From: Lysinibacillus_B sp036662795
GTDB lineage: Bacteria; Bacillota; Bacilli; Bacillales_A; Planococcaceae
Direction of reading: 5' to 3'
Length of the DNA stretch: 64,000 nt
Assembly: GCF_036662795.1 (NCBI RefSeq)
Contig: NZ_JBAFWZ010000016.1
Span: forward strand, 1-64,000
Part shown: piece by piece, positions 33,112 to 40,205 of the stretch
Position numbering within the stretch: the stretch's first letter is position 1
Layout of the letters: each line of letters begins with the position of its first letter
Notes under the pieces: generated by a model
Databases searched by the model: none
The model's input: only the letters and a program-made list of their open reading frames with translations
Told to the model about the DNA's origin: nothing
Made by a program: the position numbers and the translations under genes

Positions 33112-33246
33112 TCACCCCACTGAAATTAATACGAACGATAATATTGCTACCATCACTAGATACGGACCAACTAACCAGCAGTAATCAGATAATGATGGTT
33201 CTTGTCCTTCCTCAAACACCAACGCTTTATCCAGTAACTTTTTCAA
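33112..33246 (-). CDS. Small membrane protein
   Basis: A 44-residue frame beginning at TTG 33246 (KKLLDKALVFEEGQ) with one membrane segment (CWLVGPYLVMVAILSFVLI). GGAGG lies 12 nt upstream, somewhat far; a GTG at V10 is an alternative. It overlaps the preceding gene by 20 bp. Single-span phage membrane proteins of this kind may affect superinfection or lysis; that is inferred. Confidence 0.45.
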   Translation of the reverse strand: MKKLLDKALVFEEGQEPSLSDYCWLVGPYLVMVAILSFVLISVG

Positions 33247-33490
33247 AACGTTTAACAGCCTCCTCTAATCCTTGCTTGCTCATTTGATTAATAATCCGAT
33301 TAAAATTAATACGATCTTGTAAATGGCGTTTACGTAATGCGAGTGTTTTACTTAACTTTTGTATACGCATACCGCAATCTGCAGCTTTTCTTAAATCGCC
33401 GACTTTGTTATAAACAGCTACTTCTTTAAATGCATCCTCTAACATCGATGTTAGATTGGCTATTTCAGCTTCGAGTTGTTTTGTGTTCAT
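33227..33490 (-). CDS. Helical coiled-coil-like phage protein
   Basis: An 87-residue protein (MNTKQLEAEIANLTSMLEDAFKE...), almost all helix with heptads of Leu/Ile. GAGGGGGAACACG precedes the ATG at 33490; the frame opens at 33514. It follows the HTH gene with 13 bp. Function unknown. Confidence 0.6.
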   Translation of the reverse strand: MNTKQLEAEIANLTSMLEDAFKEVAVYNKVGDLRKAADCGMRIQKLSKTLALRKRHLQDRINFNRIINQMSKQGLEEAVKRFEKVTG

Positions 33491-33503
33491 CGTGTTCCCC
33501 CTC

Positions 33504-33788
33504 TTATGCAGCAAATGGCATGATTAATGCTGGCACTAACGTCATAACTTGAGCAGCCTGTGCACATACGTCAGCTCCAAACATGATTAGTGCTGCTTGT
33601 GCCTCGCTATTAGTTACTCGAACCCAGCTCATAAATGTCTCAAGGTCGATTACCTTGCGACCGCACTCATACTTGCTCACATGTGACTGCGTGATGTTTA
33701 GCTCATGTGCCATTTCTTCCTGCGTGAGATTTGCACCCTCACGAAATTTCTTTAACACCTTTGAAAAATTCACGGATAAAGCTCCCAT
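33504..33788 (-). CDS. XRE-family HTH regulator
   Basis: A 94-residue protein with a clear HTH (FREGANLTQEEMAHELNITQSHVSKYECG), followed by a hydrophobic region (AQAALIMFGADVCAQAAQVMTLV) that is unusual for a regulator. GAGGGGGTGAGGGTC precedes the ATG at 33788 (frame opens at 33797). It sits at the head of the early operon next to a repeated TAGTCGA operator. Confidence 0.7.
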   Translation of the reverse strand: MGALSVNFSKVLKKFREGANLTQEEMAHELNITQSHVSKYECGRKVIDLETFMSWVRVTNSEAQAALIMFGADVCAQAAQVMTLVPALIMPFAA

Positions 33789-33808
33789 GACCCTCACCCC
33801 CTCCCTGA

Positions 33809-33832
33809 TAGTCGAAAATGGACTATAGTCGA
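33809..33832. promoter_or_regulatory. Probable operator for the XRE gene
   Basis: TAGTC (33809) is mirrored by GACTA (33821) and TAGTCGA recurs at 33826; ACTATAGT is a perfect 8-bp palindrome between them. Located 20 nt before the XRE start, consistent with autoregulation. Confidence 0.45.
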
Positions 33833-33898
33833 TTATGGATTACTAACTAGTATTAAAATTGGATATTATAAGTTCATAAGCAAGTTAACTTGTTTATT

Positions 33899-33944
33899 GA
33901 GCAATTGCCCTTGCTCTTATAAGGTCGATTGCCCTCGACCTTAT
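33899..33944. other. Two tandem hairpins with TTGCCC loops
   Basis: GAGCAA/TTGCTC (33899-33916) and ATAAGGTCGA/TCGACCTTAT (33919-33944) both enclose the same loop TTGCCC (GGGCAA on the minus strand). The second hairpin covers the stop codon of the excisionase-like gene. No T tract follows. Confidence 0.5.
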
Positions 33945-34291
33945 GCCCTTAACAACCGAAGGCTTTCCTGGTGCGTAACGTATATGCCCAATCGTTCATT
34001 CATGTACATGGCATTTTCGTCTTTCCATTTAAGTACTTGATCTCTTGGATAACGAGCTGTAACTGCATGACACTTAGGAAAGCCGTTCATACGTACTATT
34101 TTCTCAACAGTTGGTAATTCAACTTGAAATATTTGTGCAACATGTTCTTTTCTTAAAACTGGAGGCAAGGAGTGTTCAAATTTCATACTTTCTCTACAAT
34201 CCTCCACACCTTGCTTATAAGCTTGTTGAAACATATCAATTAACTCCGCTTTAAGTAACTCCGCTTTTAATTCCTCGATGCTTAGATTCAT
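33941..34291 (-). CDS. Excisionase-like / small DNA-binding protein
   Basis: A 116-residue protein. An N-terminal acidic helix (IEELKAELLKAELIDMFQQAYKQGVED) precedes a winged-helix HTH (KEHVAQIFQVELPTVEKIVRMNGFPKCHAVTARYPRDQVLKW), similar to excisionases of the HTH_17 type. In a prophage a role in excision or early regulation is likely. Confidence 0.65.
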   Translation of the reverse strand: MNLSIEELKAELLKAELIDMFQQAYKQGVEDCRESMKFEHSLPPVLRKEHVAQIFQVELPTVEKIVRMNGFPKCHAVTARYPRDQVLKWKDENAMYMNERLGIYVTHQESLRLLRA

Positions 34292-34308
34292 GGATTTTCC
34301 TCCAATCT

Positions 34309-34329
34309 AAGGCGCTTGCCCAGCGCCTT
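34309..34329 (-). other. Intergenic hairpin
   Basis: AAGGCGC/GCGCCTT, 7 bp, loop TTGCCCA, between the stop of the 81-residue gene and the ribosome binding site of the excisionase-like gene. Same loop as at 33899-33934; not a terminator. Confidence 0.5.
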
Positions 34330-34331
34330 CC

Positions 34332-34577
34332 TCATATATTTGAAATGTTGTCACTACGTTTTAGTTCATTGCTTGCATATTGTAGTACCTGAATAAGTTC
34401 ATCGATTTCTTCGTAATCTAGGGAAAGCGTTACACCTATTTTTTCTTCGAAATTATTTTCAGACGTTTCGTGCACCTCATTTAATTCGACTAAAGCAAAT
34501 GCATTATCTTTATTGATATTTACTGCAATACCGAAAGAATCAGTTAGTAACTCTTGTTTTCGAAGCAACTCTTTCAT
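34332..34577 (-). CDS. Hypothetical phage protein
   Basis: An 81-residue acidic protein (MKELLRKQELLTDSFGIAVNINKDNAFALVEL...). The EEIDELIQVLQYASNEL helix closes it. Its ATG overlaps the stop of the antirepressor gene. Unknown function. Confidence 0.6.
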   Translation of the reverse strand: MKELLRKQELLTDSFGIAVNINKDNAFALVELNEVHETSENNFEEKIGVTLSLDYEEIDELIQVLQYASNELKRSDNISNI

Positions 34578-35350
34578 TAAGCACCCAACCCTTCTGCGTT
34601 AACTTTGTGTGCAATAGCCATTTCCTTAACAATGGCTAAGTAGATTTCTGTTAGACGAGTATCAGCTTCAATGACAGTGATTTTATTAAAGTTTCGGATT
34701 TTACTCGGGGAGCAGATACCTCTCGCTTGAGCCTCTTTTTTAAGGTTCTCTAAGCGGACATTCAAACGGCATTTACCTCGACTTTCTAATAACTCGTAAC
34801 TCTCATTTCGCACTTTTCGGAACTGATCTCCTCCGCCTCTTGCGATTGCGATACGATTCAAAATAGCGCTAACCTTGTCCTTCCAACCTTCGATGTTTAG
34901 GGATACCACATCTGTAATGTTATCTTGTTGCTGCTCCAGTTTCGCTTGACGTTCCTCAACTGCGTTCAAACGGCGCTCTTGTTCAACACCCTGCTGGGCC
35001 ATCATCGCAATAATTTCAGCTTGCGTAGGTTGTGGCATAGTGAAATTCGCTTTCTGCTGCTCTTCCATCTCGTTAAAGCGCTCAACATACTTAAACGCGA
35101 ACTGTGTACCTTTTTCGCCTGTCATACGGGTAGCGTATAACTCGCAACCTTTTTTCGTAAGTAAGTAGCAAGGTTTAGCGCGATTAAGATTGTCTTGATA
35201 AGTATCTTCTATGAAGTAGTTGCCCACACTTTTGTGGTCATCTCCTAGATGTTCAAGGATTGTTTTAATATCACGTAATACTTGGTCGTGTCTGCGCCCG
35301 ACCATTTCGGCTACTTCCGTACTCGGGATATTTCTTGTTAATTGATTCAT
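34577..35350 (-). CDS. Rha-N/ORF6C antirepressor
   Basis: A 257-residue protein with an N-terminal Rha domain (STEVAEMVGRRHDQVLRDIKTILEHLGD, then PCYLLTKKGCELYATRMTGEKGTQFAFKYVERFNEME) and a C-terminal ORF6C-like domain (WKDKVSAILNRIAIARGGGDQFRKVRNESYELLES). It is the second antirepressor-type protein in this prophage (see 15915). First gene of the leftward early operon after the immunity region. Confidence 0.85.
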   Translation of the reverse strand: MNQLTRNIPSTEVAEMVGRRHDQVLRDIKTILEHLGDDHKSVGNYFIEDTYQDNLNRAKPCYLLTKKGCELYATRMTGEKGTQFAFKYVERFNEMEEQQKANFTMPQPTQAEIIAMMAQQGVEQERRLNAVEERQAKLEQQQDNITDVVSLNIEGWKDKVSAILNRIAIARGGGDQFRKVRNESYELLESRGKCRLNVRLENLKKEAQARGICSPSKIRNFNKITVIEADTRLTEIYLAIVKEMAIAHKVNAEGLGA

Positions 35351-35390
35351 GATAAAACCTCCTGATTTTTATTAAAGGACTACCTCGTTT

Positions 35391-35409
35391 ACTGTCGAAT
35401 ATCGACAGT
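35391..35409. promoter_or_regulatory. Perfect palindrome, likely operator
   Basis: ACTGTCGAATATCGACAGT, two 8-bp arms around ATA, located between the leftward antirepressor operon and the plus-strand 102-residue gene. It lies 17 nt before the plus-strand ATG and would block initiation there, or control both directions. Confidence 0.6.
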
Positions 35410-35425
35410 GAGAGGAGGTGTAGTT

Positions 35426-35731
35426 ATGAAAACGAAAGTTACATTTAATGGATTTGATGATTTAATAGAGAAATTAAAATCAGCGTCACCAGGAAAAACA
35501 AAATTAACTGATTTACTAAACGATGATTTTATGAAAGAAAACACTAGATTCGATTCTTTAGACGCTTTTGCAGAAGCATCACCGTTTAATTGGGATAACC
35601 AAGAAGCTTTTGAATCTATTCCAGAAGATGAGTTAGATAATTTCGTAAACGAAAATACTGATTTTTCTTCATGGAAAGAGATGGCTACAGAAGCTGCTAA
35701 GTTAATCGTTATTAAAAACTTAGGGTTGTGA
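35426..35731 (+). CDS. Lysogeny-region protein of unknown function
   Basis: A 101-residue acidic protein starting MKTKVTFNGFDDLIEKLKSA; GGAGGTGTAGTT before the ATG at 35426 (frame opens at 35408). Divergent from the early operon and placed between antirepressor and repressor genes, a typical place for genes expressed in the lysogen. DFMKENTRFDSLDAFAEASPF and NENTDFSSWKEMATEAAKL are two similar helix motifs. A superinfection or toxin-antitoxin role is possible but unproven. Confidence 0.55.
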   Translation: MKTKVTFNGFDDLIEKLKSASPGKTKLTDLLNDDFMKENTRFDSLDAFAEASPFNWDNQEAFESIPEDELDNFVNENTDFSSWKEMATEAAKLIVIKNLGL

Positions 35732-35878
35732 TTCAGTCGTGATTTCTAATTTCTTTTGATTGATTTCATCAATTGTTAATTCCAATTGTTCCAAAAGGTT
35801 TGAGGCTTTTTGGAACAATTGAATTAACTCCTGAGAATTATGAATTCTAACATTAACGTTTATATCTTCTAATCCCAC
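35720..35878 (-). CDS. 52-residue protein with internal inverted repeat
   Basis: Starts at GTG 35878 with AGGAGGTGTAAAA before it. MGLEDINVNVRIHNSQELIQ, then a leucine/glutamine helix (LFQKASNLLEQLELTIDEINQ). The DNA contains a perfect 14-bp inverted repeat, CAATTGTTCCAAAA (35783-35796) / TTTTGGAACAATTG (35808-35821). It ends 12 bp inside the convergent plus-strand gene. Confidence 0.5.
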   Translation of the reverse strand: MGLEDINVNVRIHNSQELIQLFQKASNLLEQLELTIDEINQKKLEITTESQP

Positions 35879-35889
35879 TTTTACACCTC

Positions 35890-36111
35890 CTATGCTAGTT
35901 GTTTTTGTTCCTTAAAAGAACATTCATCTTCAAAAAAAATCGTCCAATCGAAATCCAGAGCATTGGCTATCTTTTTTGCTACTTCTACAGTAGGTGTCTT
36001 TAACCCTAGTTCGATTTTAGTGTAATAACTACGAGAAATTTCCGCAGCGTCAGCTACTTCGGATTGAGTTTTCACTCTATTACTGCGTATTTCCTTAAGC
36101 CAATTTCTCAT
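35890..36111 (-). CDS. Cro-like XRE regulator
   Basis: A 73-residue HTH protein (MRNWLKEIRSNRVKTQSEVADAAEISRSYYTKIELG). AAAGGGGGTTAAT lies just before the ATG at 36111; the frame extends to 36177 but that part is the operator. Driven by a consensus-like promoter TTGACA-17-TATTAT (36154-36182) whose spacer holds an operator half-site. The end of the coding region itself contains another operator dyad (35907-35921). Confidence 0.75.
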   Translation of the reverse strand: MRNWLKEIRSNRVKTQSEVADAAEISRSYYTKIELGLKTPTVEVAKKIANALDFDWTIFFEDECSFKEQKQLA

Positions 36112-36125
36112 ATTAACCCCCTTTC

Positions 36126-36251
36126 GTTCCTTAAAGGAACATTTCGTACTTTCATAATAAGTCACTTTAAGGAACATGTCAACATATAACTTATACTTTT
36201 AGGAACATTTTTTATTTATCTCTTTAAGTTCCCGTTAGGAACACTTAGAAT
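36126..36251. promoter_or_regulatory. Immunity operator region with divergent promoters
   Basis: Dyads GTTCCTTAAAGGAAC (36126-36140) and GTTCCCGTTAGGAAC (36228-36242), with half-sites AGGAAC near 36170 and 36201. Minus promoter TTGACA (36177-36182)-17-TATTAT (36154-36159). A weaker plus promoter TTTAAG (36223-36228)-17-TAGAAT (36246-36251) has the second dyad in its spacer. This is the CI/Cro control point. Confidence 0.7.
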
Positions 36252-36273
36252 GGCTATTATAGGAGGAATGAAA

Positions 36274-36690
36274 ATGAATAATTTTGCAAAGAGATTGAAA
36301 AATTGTAGAGAAAACTTAAAAAAATCAAATCCTCAATACACACAATCTTTTGTAGCTGAAAAAATTGGAGTGGCTCGTACTACGTATACTGCGTATGAAA
36401 ACGGCACTAAAACTCCTCCGCCAGAAACATTATCTATAATAGCTAACTATTTCGATGTATCAGTCGATTACCTTTTAGGTAGAGACAAAGAAGAGAAGGA
36501 CATTGCTAAACGAATGCAACAATTACGCAATGATCTCCAAAATGCTGAAGGACTTGCTTTTGATGGAGAACCTATGTCTGATGAAGCTCGGGAATCTTTA
36601 TTAGAGGCAATGGAATTTGGCGTTCGACTCGCAAAGAAAAATAACAAAAAGTTTATTCCGAAAAAATATAGAGAGAATAATGAAGAATAA
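36274..36690 (+). CDS. CI-like phage repressor
   Basis: A 138-residue protein. ATG 36274 is preceded by GGAGGAATGAAA. HTH at residues 22-41 (SFVAEKIGVARTTYTAYENG), KTPPPETLSIIANYFDVSVDYLLG, then an unusual C-terminus with Lys/Glu-rich helix rather than a LexA-type protease domain. The downstream ImmA-like peptidase suggests inactivation by proteolysis. Confidence 0.8.
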   Translation: MNNFAKRLKNCRENLKKSNPQYTQSFVAEKIGVARTTYTAYENGTKTPPPETLSIIANYFDVSVDYLLGRDKEEKDIAKRMQQLRNDLQNAEGLAFDGEPMSDEARESLLEAMEFGVRLAKKNNKKFIPKKYRENNEE

Positions 36691-36710
36691 TACGATTTGA
36701 GGGGATTCGG

Positions 36711-37151
36711 ATGGGATGGATCAAGCAAAAAGTCGAGGGTTTATACAAAAAATATAAAACTCGAAACCCATTTACGTTAGCGAAGTTGTTAAATATCCAA
36801 ATCTTCTATTGGGACTTGCCAGAAGAAATTAGAGGATTTTATCAATATGAGAAGCGTAACAGATTTATTTTTATCAATAGTAATTTAAGTTTAGAAGAGC
36901 AACTTGTTGTGTGTGCTCACGAACTTGGCCATGCTTTATTTCATAAAAACGTAAATACAACATTTATGAGCAAAAATACTTTTTTATCAGTAAGTAAAAT
37001 CGAGCGTGAAGCCAATCGCTTTGCTGCTGAACTATTAATACCTGACGAAGATTTTAATGAACATAACAACATTTACGACATTGCCTCTTTACGAGGTGTG
37101 CCAGTCGAATTAGTGAGATTGAAACACCAATGTAAAGAGGGTTTATTTTAA
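36711..37151 (+). CDS. ImmA/IrrE-type metallopeptidase
   Basis: A 146-residue protein with the zinc motif HELGHALFH and a downstream EREANRFAAELLIP, as in ImmA of ICEBs1. It cleaves the repressor during the SOS or mating response, allowing induction. ATG 36711 has GAGGGGATTCGG upstream. Immediately downstream of the repressor gene. Confidence 0.85.
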   Translation: MGWIKQKVEGLYKKYKTRNPFTLAKLLNIQIFYWDLPEEIRGFYQYEKRNRFIFINSNLSLEEQLVVCAHELGHALFHKNVNTTFMSKNTFLSVSKIEREANRFAAELLIPDEDFNEHNNIYDIASLRGVPVELVRLKHQCKEGLF

Positions 37152-37191
37152 CTAAAAATGGAACATATATTCTATTTTAGGAGTGACTTAC

Positions 37192-38367
37192 ATGGGTTAT
37201 GTAAAGAAGTTAGAAAAAAATAAGTTTAAATTGATTGCTGACTTAGGTTATCGCGGTAAACGTCGTATACGTAAAACGCGTATTGTAGAAGCGAAGAACG
37301 AAAAAGAAGCGAACAGATTGCTCATCTTATTCGAAGAAGAGATGAAACAAAATAAGGATGTGTATTTTAGTGACGTAGATTCTATAACGCTAAATGATTT
37401 GTATCCTCGATGGCGAGATAATTATGCCAAACAACATTACAGTGCTAGATCATTTAATGATAACTGCACCCACTTACAAAAACGTATCCTCCCTATTTTC
37501 GGTGATATGAAATTGAAAGATATAAAAAAAGTAGATGTAGTATTCTTTGTCGGGGATTTACAGAAAAGCAAACGTAGATTAGATGGTCTTGAAGGTGAGC
37601 TAGCCCCTTCTACTATCCATAATATATACAAAGCGTTTTCCAGTATTATGAGGGTTGCTGTTGAGTGGGAACTAATAGAAGAAAGTCCATGCAAAAACAT
37701 TAAGCTACCTAAATTGAAATACGAAGAAGGAACAGCATATAACGAGGATCAAGTGAGATTATTGTTCAAGAGGTTAAACTCACGGGAAAATGCTGAAAAA
37801 AGATTATTAGTTGAACTTGCTTTAGTGAGTGCAGCTCGACAAGGTGAGCTAGTAGCAATTGAAGAAAAGCATTTAAACACTGAAAATAACACACTGTTAA
37901 TCGAACAGGCACTTGTAAACTTAACTGGTGAAGGTATTGCTGTTAAAGAAACTAAAGGAAAACGTAAACGTGTTGTTACTATCCCTCAAAATATCATGAA
38001 TGATTTAGTTACATTAGCTGCAGTAAAAAAATATCAACTTAATACGGCTGGCGAAGAACGAGAATGGAAGGAACACAATTTTCTTTTTTCAAATGAATTA
38101 GGTAAACCTTATCGTCCAGATACAATAAGCCAATGGTGGGATCGTTTTATGAAACGTAATCCTGATTTACCTAGAATTCGATTTCATGATCTAAGGCATA
38201 CCTCAGCTACCCTATTAATTCATGCTGGTGAACACCCGAAAGTAATTCAAGCACGTTTGGGTCACTCAAATATTACAACAACAATGAATACCTATGGGCA
38301 CCTTCTGCAAGAAACCGACCAAAGAGCAAGTACACACTTTGATAAGTTTTTTGGAGAAAAAGAATGA
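37192..38367 (+). CDS. Tyrosine recombinase / prophage integrase
   Basis: About 391 residues. An N-terminal AP2-like arm-binding region (YVKKLEKNKFKLIADLGYRGKRRIRKTR), core-binding helices, and a catalytic domain with Arg in SAARQGELVA, HDLRHTSATLLIHAGEHP, LGHSNITTTMNTYGHL (final nucleophile Tyr). AGGAGTGACTTAC precedes the ATG at 37192. Its target is the adjacent tRNA-Arg gene 3' end. Confidence 0.9.
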   Translation: MGYVKKLEKNKFKLIADLGYRGKRRIRKTRIVEAKNEKEANRLLILFEEEMKQNKDVYFSDVDSITLNDLYPRWRDNYAKQHYSARSFNDNCTHLQKRILPIFGDMKLKDIKKVDVVFFVGDLQKSKRRLDGLEGELAPSTIHNIYKAFSSIMRVAVEWELIEESPCKNIKLPKLKYEEGTAYNEDQVRLLFKRLNSRENAEKRLLVELALVSAARQGELVAIEEKHLNTENNTLLIEQALVNLTGEGIAVKETKGKRKRVVTIPQNIMNDLVTLAAVKKYQLNTAGEEREWKEHNFLFSNELGKPYRPDTISQWWDRFMKRNPDLPRIRFHDLRHTSATLLIHAGEHPKVIQARLGHSNITTTMNTYGHLLQETDQRASTHFDKFFGEKE

Positions 38368-38417
38368 TTTGGGCACTCACTGGGCAACTATTAGGAATTT
38401 AAGTGAATATGAATAAA

Positions 38418-38454
38418 TATAAAAAGCCTTACAACCGTTGTGGCTGTAAGGCTT
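38418..38454 (-). terminator. Terminator after the tRNA gene
   Basis: AAGCCTTACA/TGTAAGGCTT, perfect 10 bp, with the minus-strand tail TTTTTATATTT. It lies between the integrase end and the tRNA and ends tRNA transcription. Because it lies inside the prophage side it may be phage-provided. Confidence 0.7.
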
Positions 38455-38461
38455 AAGTTGA

Positions 38462-38535
<74 letters not shown>

Positions 38536-38794
38536 AAGTATGTTTTCCTAATAGAACTCTTAGGAAGACAATATTTATTATATGTTCTTAAAATCAAAAA
38601 GTCAACATTAATTTTACTGTGTAGGGAAGGATTGCCTAGCTTCTTCTTGAAAGTATTTTATTATAAAATCTCTATTTTATTTTGCGTTTTCAAACTCGCC
38701 TACTCGATTGAATATACACGAGGTTGTCCTGATTTTGCACTAGAATAGTAACAGAACAGGTTAGACTGTAAAAAATGTCTAACCCGTTTGCACC
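38536..38794. other. Intergenic region between the tRNA and DUF2639 gene
   Basis: No reading frame is convincing. It contains the tRNA upstream side and a hairpin at 38759-38784 (GGTTAGAC/GTCTAACC) that could terminate the DUF2639 gene on the minus strand. Confidence 0.4.
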
Positions 38795-38947
38795 TTAAGC
38801 TAACTCCTCTTTTACAACTAATTGAAAATACAAATTTCGCAGCTCTGATGTTCTGTAAAGTCCTAAGTGATTTCTGAATTGTGGGTGCTTTTTTACACCA
38901 TTCGCCCGTAATTCCTTTACATACCAGCCTTTCGAGTACTTGTACAT
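38795..38947 (-). CDS. YflJ/DUF2639-type small protein
   Basis: A 50-residue protein, MYKYSKGWYVKELRANGVKKHP then FRNHLGLYRTSELRNLYFQLV. The SKGWYVKELxxxGVKKHP pattern is that of the small DUF2639/YflJ proteins of Bacillales. It lies on the chromosome side of the prophage. AGGGGACTGAGGA precedes the ATG at 38947. Function unknown. Confidence 0.7.
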   Translation of the reverse strand: MYKYSKGWYVKELRANGVKKHPQFRNHLGLYRTSELRNLYFQLVVKEELA

Positions 38948-39054
38948 TCCTCAGTCCCCTTCTACCCCTTTTTATGAAAACTAAAGCTGTTTTCCGTACC
39001 TATCATATGCTGGAGAATTGTCTACATTACGTCTTCATCGAAAATTTTCAGAAC

Positions 39055-39087
39055 AAAAAACTCCCTACACTTTTACTTTGTAGGGAG
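39055..39087 (-). terminator. Rho-independent terminator
   Basis: CTCCCTACA/TGTAGGGAG, perfect 9 bp, minus-strand tail TTTTTTG, directly after the ysnB stop; ends the rph-rdgB-ysnB operon. Confidence 0.75.
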
Positions 39088-39093
39088 CACACA

Positions 39094-39597
39094 TTATCGT
39101 GAAAATTTTATAGATTCCAGTAATTCATTACGGTCAGTAAAGCATTGCACCTCATAGCCTTCTGCTGTTATTGTCACGACAACATAGCTCTTTTCAGCCC
39201 GACCTCTTGGCTTTAATAGGCTACCAGGGTTGATAAATAAAATACCATCCATCATTTCTGCACCTAGTAGATGCGAATGACCGAAGCAACAAATACTAGC
39301 TCCAGCTTCCTTCGCTCGATACGTGAGAGATAAAAGGGACGATTTCACATTAAATAAATGCCCATGTGTGACAAAAACCTTTGTAGCCCCGAGCGAGAAT
39401 TCAAGCTCATTTTGGAAACGATCATCCGTCCGGTCACAGTTTCCACGCACTCGTTCAGTTCCTTGTAGGTAGGGATGATCGTAAGGTAATTCACTATCTC
39501 CGCAGTGAACAACCGCATCTACATCCGTATGATATTGACGTACGCGGTTGATAACATCCGCATCTCCATGTGTATCACTCATGACTAATAGCTTCAT
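39094..39597 (-). CDS. ysnB: YsnB-like metallophosphoesterase
   Basis: A 167-residue protein of the MJ0936 type: MSDTHGD (metal site), VHCGDSE, RGNCDRTD, THGHLFN, FGHSHL. Start ATG 39597 with GGAGGGACTGGTT before it. It is the last gene of rph-rdgB-ysnB, as in B. subtilis. Substrate unknown; a phosphodiesterase. Confidence 0.85.
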   Translation of the reverse strand: MKLLVMSDTHGDADVINRVRQYHTDVDAVVHCGDSELPYDHPYLQGTERVRGNCDRTDDRFQNELEFSLGATKVFVTHGHLFNVKSSLLSLTYRAKEAGASICCFGHSHLLGAEMMDGILFINPGSLLKPRGRAEKSYVVVTITAEGYEVQCFTDRNELLESIKFSR

Positions 39598-39611
39598 AAC
39601 CAGTCCCTCCA

Positions 39612-40205
39612 TTACTTCATTAGTGTAGGTAGTGTGGCAGCAAGCTTACGAATAGCATTCCCCCTGTGGGAAATAGCACCCTTTTCCTCTGGCGTTAGCT
39701 CGGCCATTGCACGATTTAAATGTGGTACATAAAAAACAGGGTCATAGCCAAAGCCATTCGTTCCACGCTTTTCATGCAGTATAACACCTTCACATGTGCC
39801 AAAAACTGTTGTTGTTGTGATGTTCGGGCCAGCAATTGCTAATGCACAGCAAAAACGAGCAGTACGTTCCGCTTCAGGTACATCCTTTAAATTTTCCAGC
39901 ACCTTTACTATATTCGCCTCATCATCATGATCTCCTGCATAACGAGCGGAATAAACGCCAGGTTCGCCACCAAGGGCATCAACTGCTAAGCCTGAATCGT
40001 CTGCAATAACGATTGTTTGTAAGGCTCTAGCTAATGTTTCAGCCTTTAACACAGCATTTTCTTCAAAGGTTGTTCCTGTTTCCTCAATTTCCATTTCTGG
40101 CGCAACTTCAAACATTGTGACAACCTCATAGCCTAGAGGATGAAATAAAGCTTCGAAATCTTTTGCTTTTCCTTTATTTTTCGTAGCAATTACAACCTGC
40201 TTCAT
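39612..40205 (-). CDS. rdgB: XTP/dITP diphosphatase (RdgB/YsnA)
   Basis: A 197-residue protein starting MKQVVIATKNKGKAKDFEALF. Landmarks: ATKNKGK, FEENAVLKAE, ADDSGLAVDALGGEPGVYSARYAG, GFGYDPVFYVP, ISHRGNA. It hydrolyses non-canonical purine nucleotides. It follows rph with zero to one base between the genes. Confidence 0.9.
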   Translation of the reverse strand: MKQVVIATKNKGKAKDFEALFHPLGYEVVTMFEVAPEMEIEETGTTFEENAVLKAETLARALQTIVIADDSGLAVDALGGEPGVYSARYAGDHDDEANIVKVLENLKDVPEAERTARFCCALAIAGPNITTTTVFGTCEGVILHEKRGTNGFGYDPVFYVPHLNRAMAELTPEEKGAISHRGNAIRKLAATLPTLMK

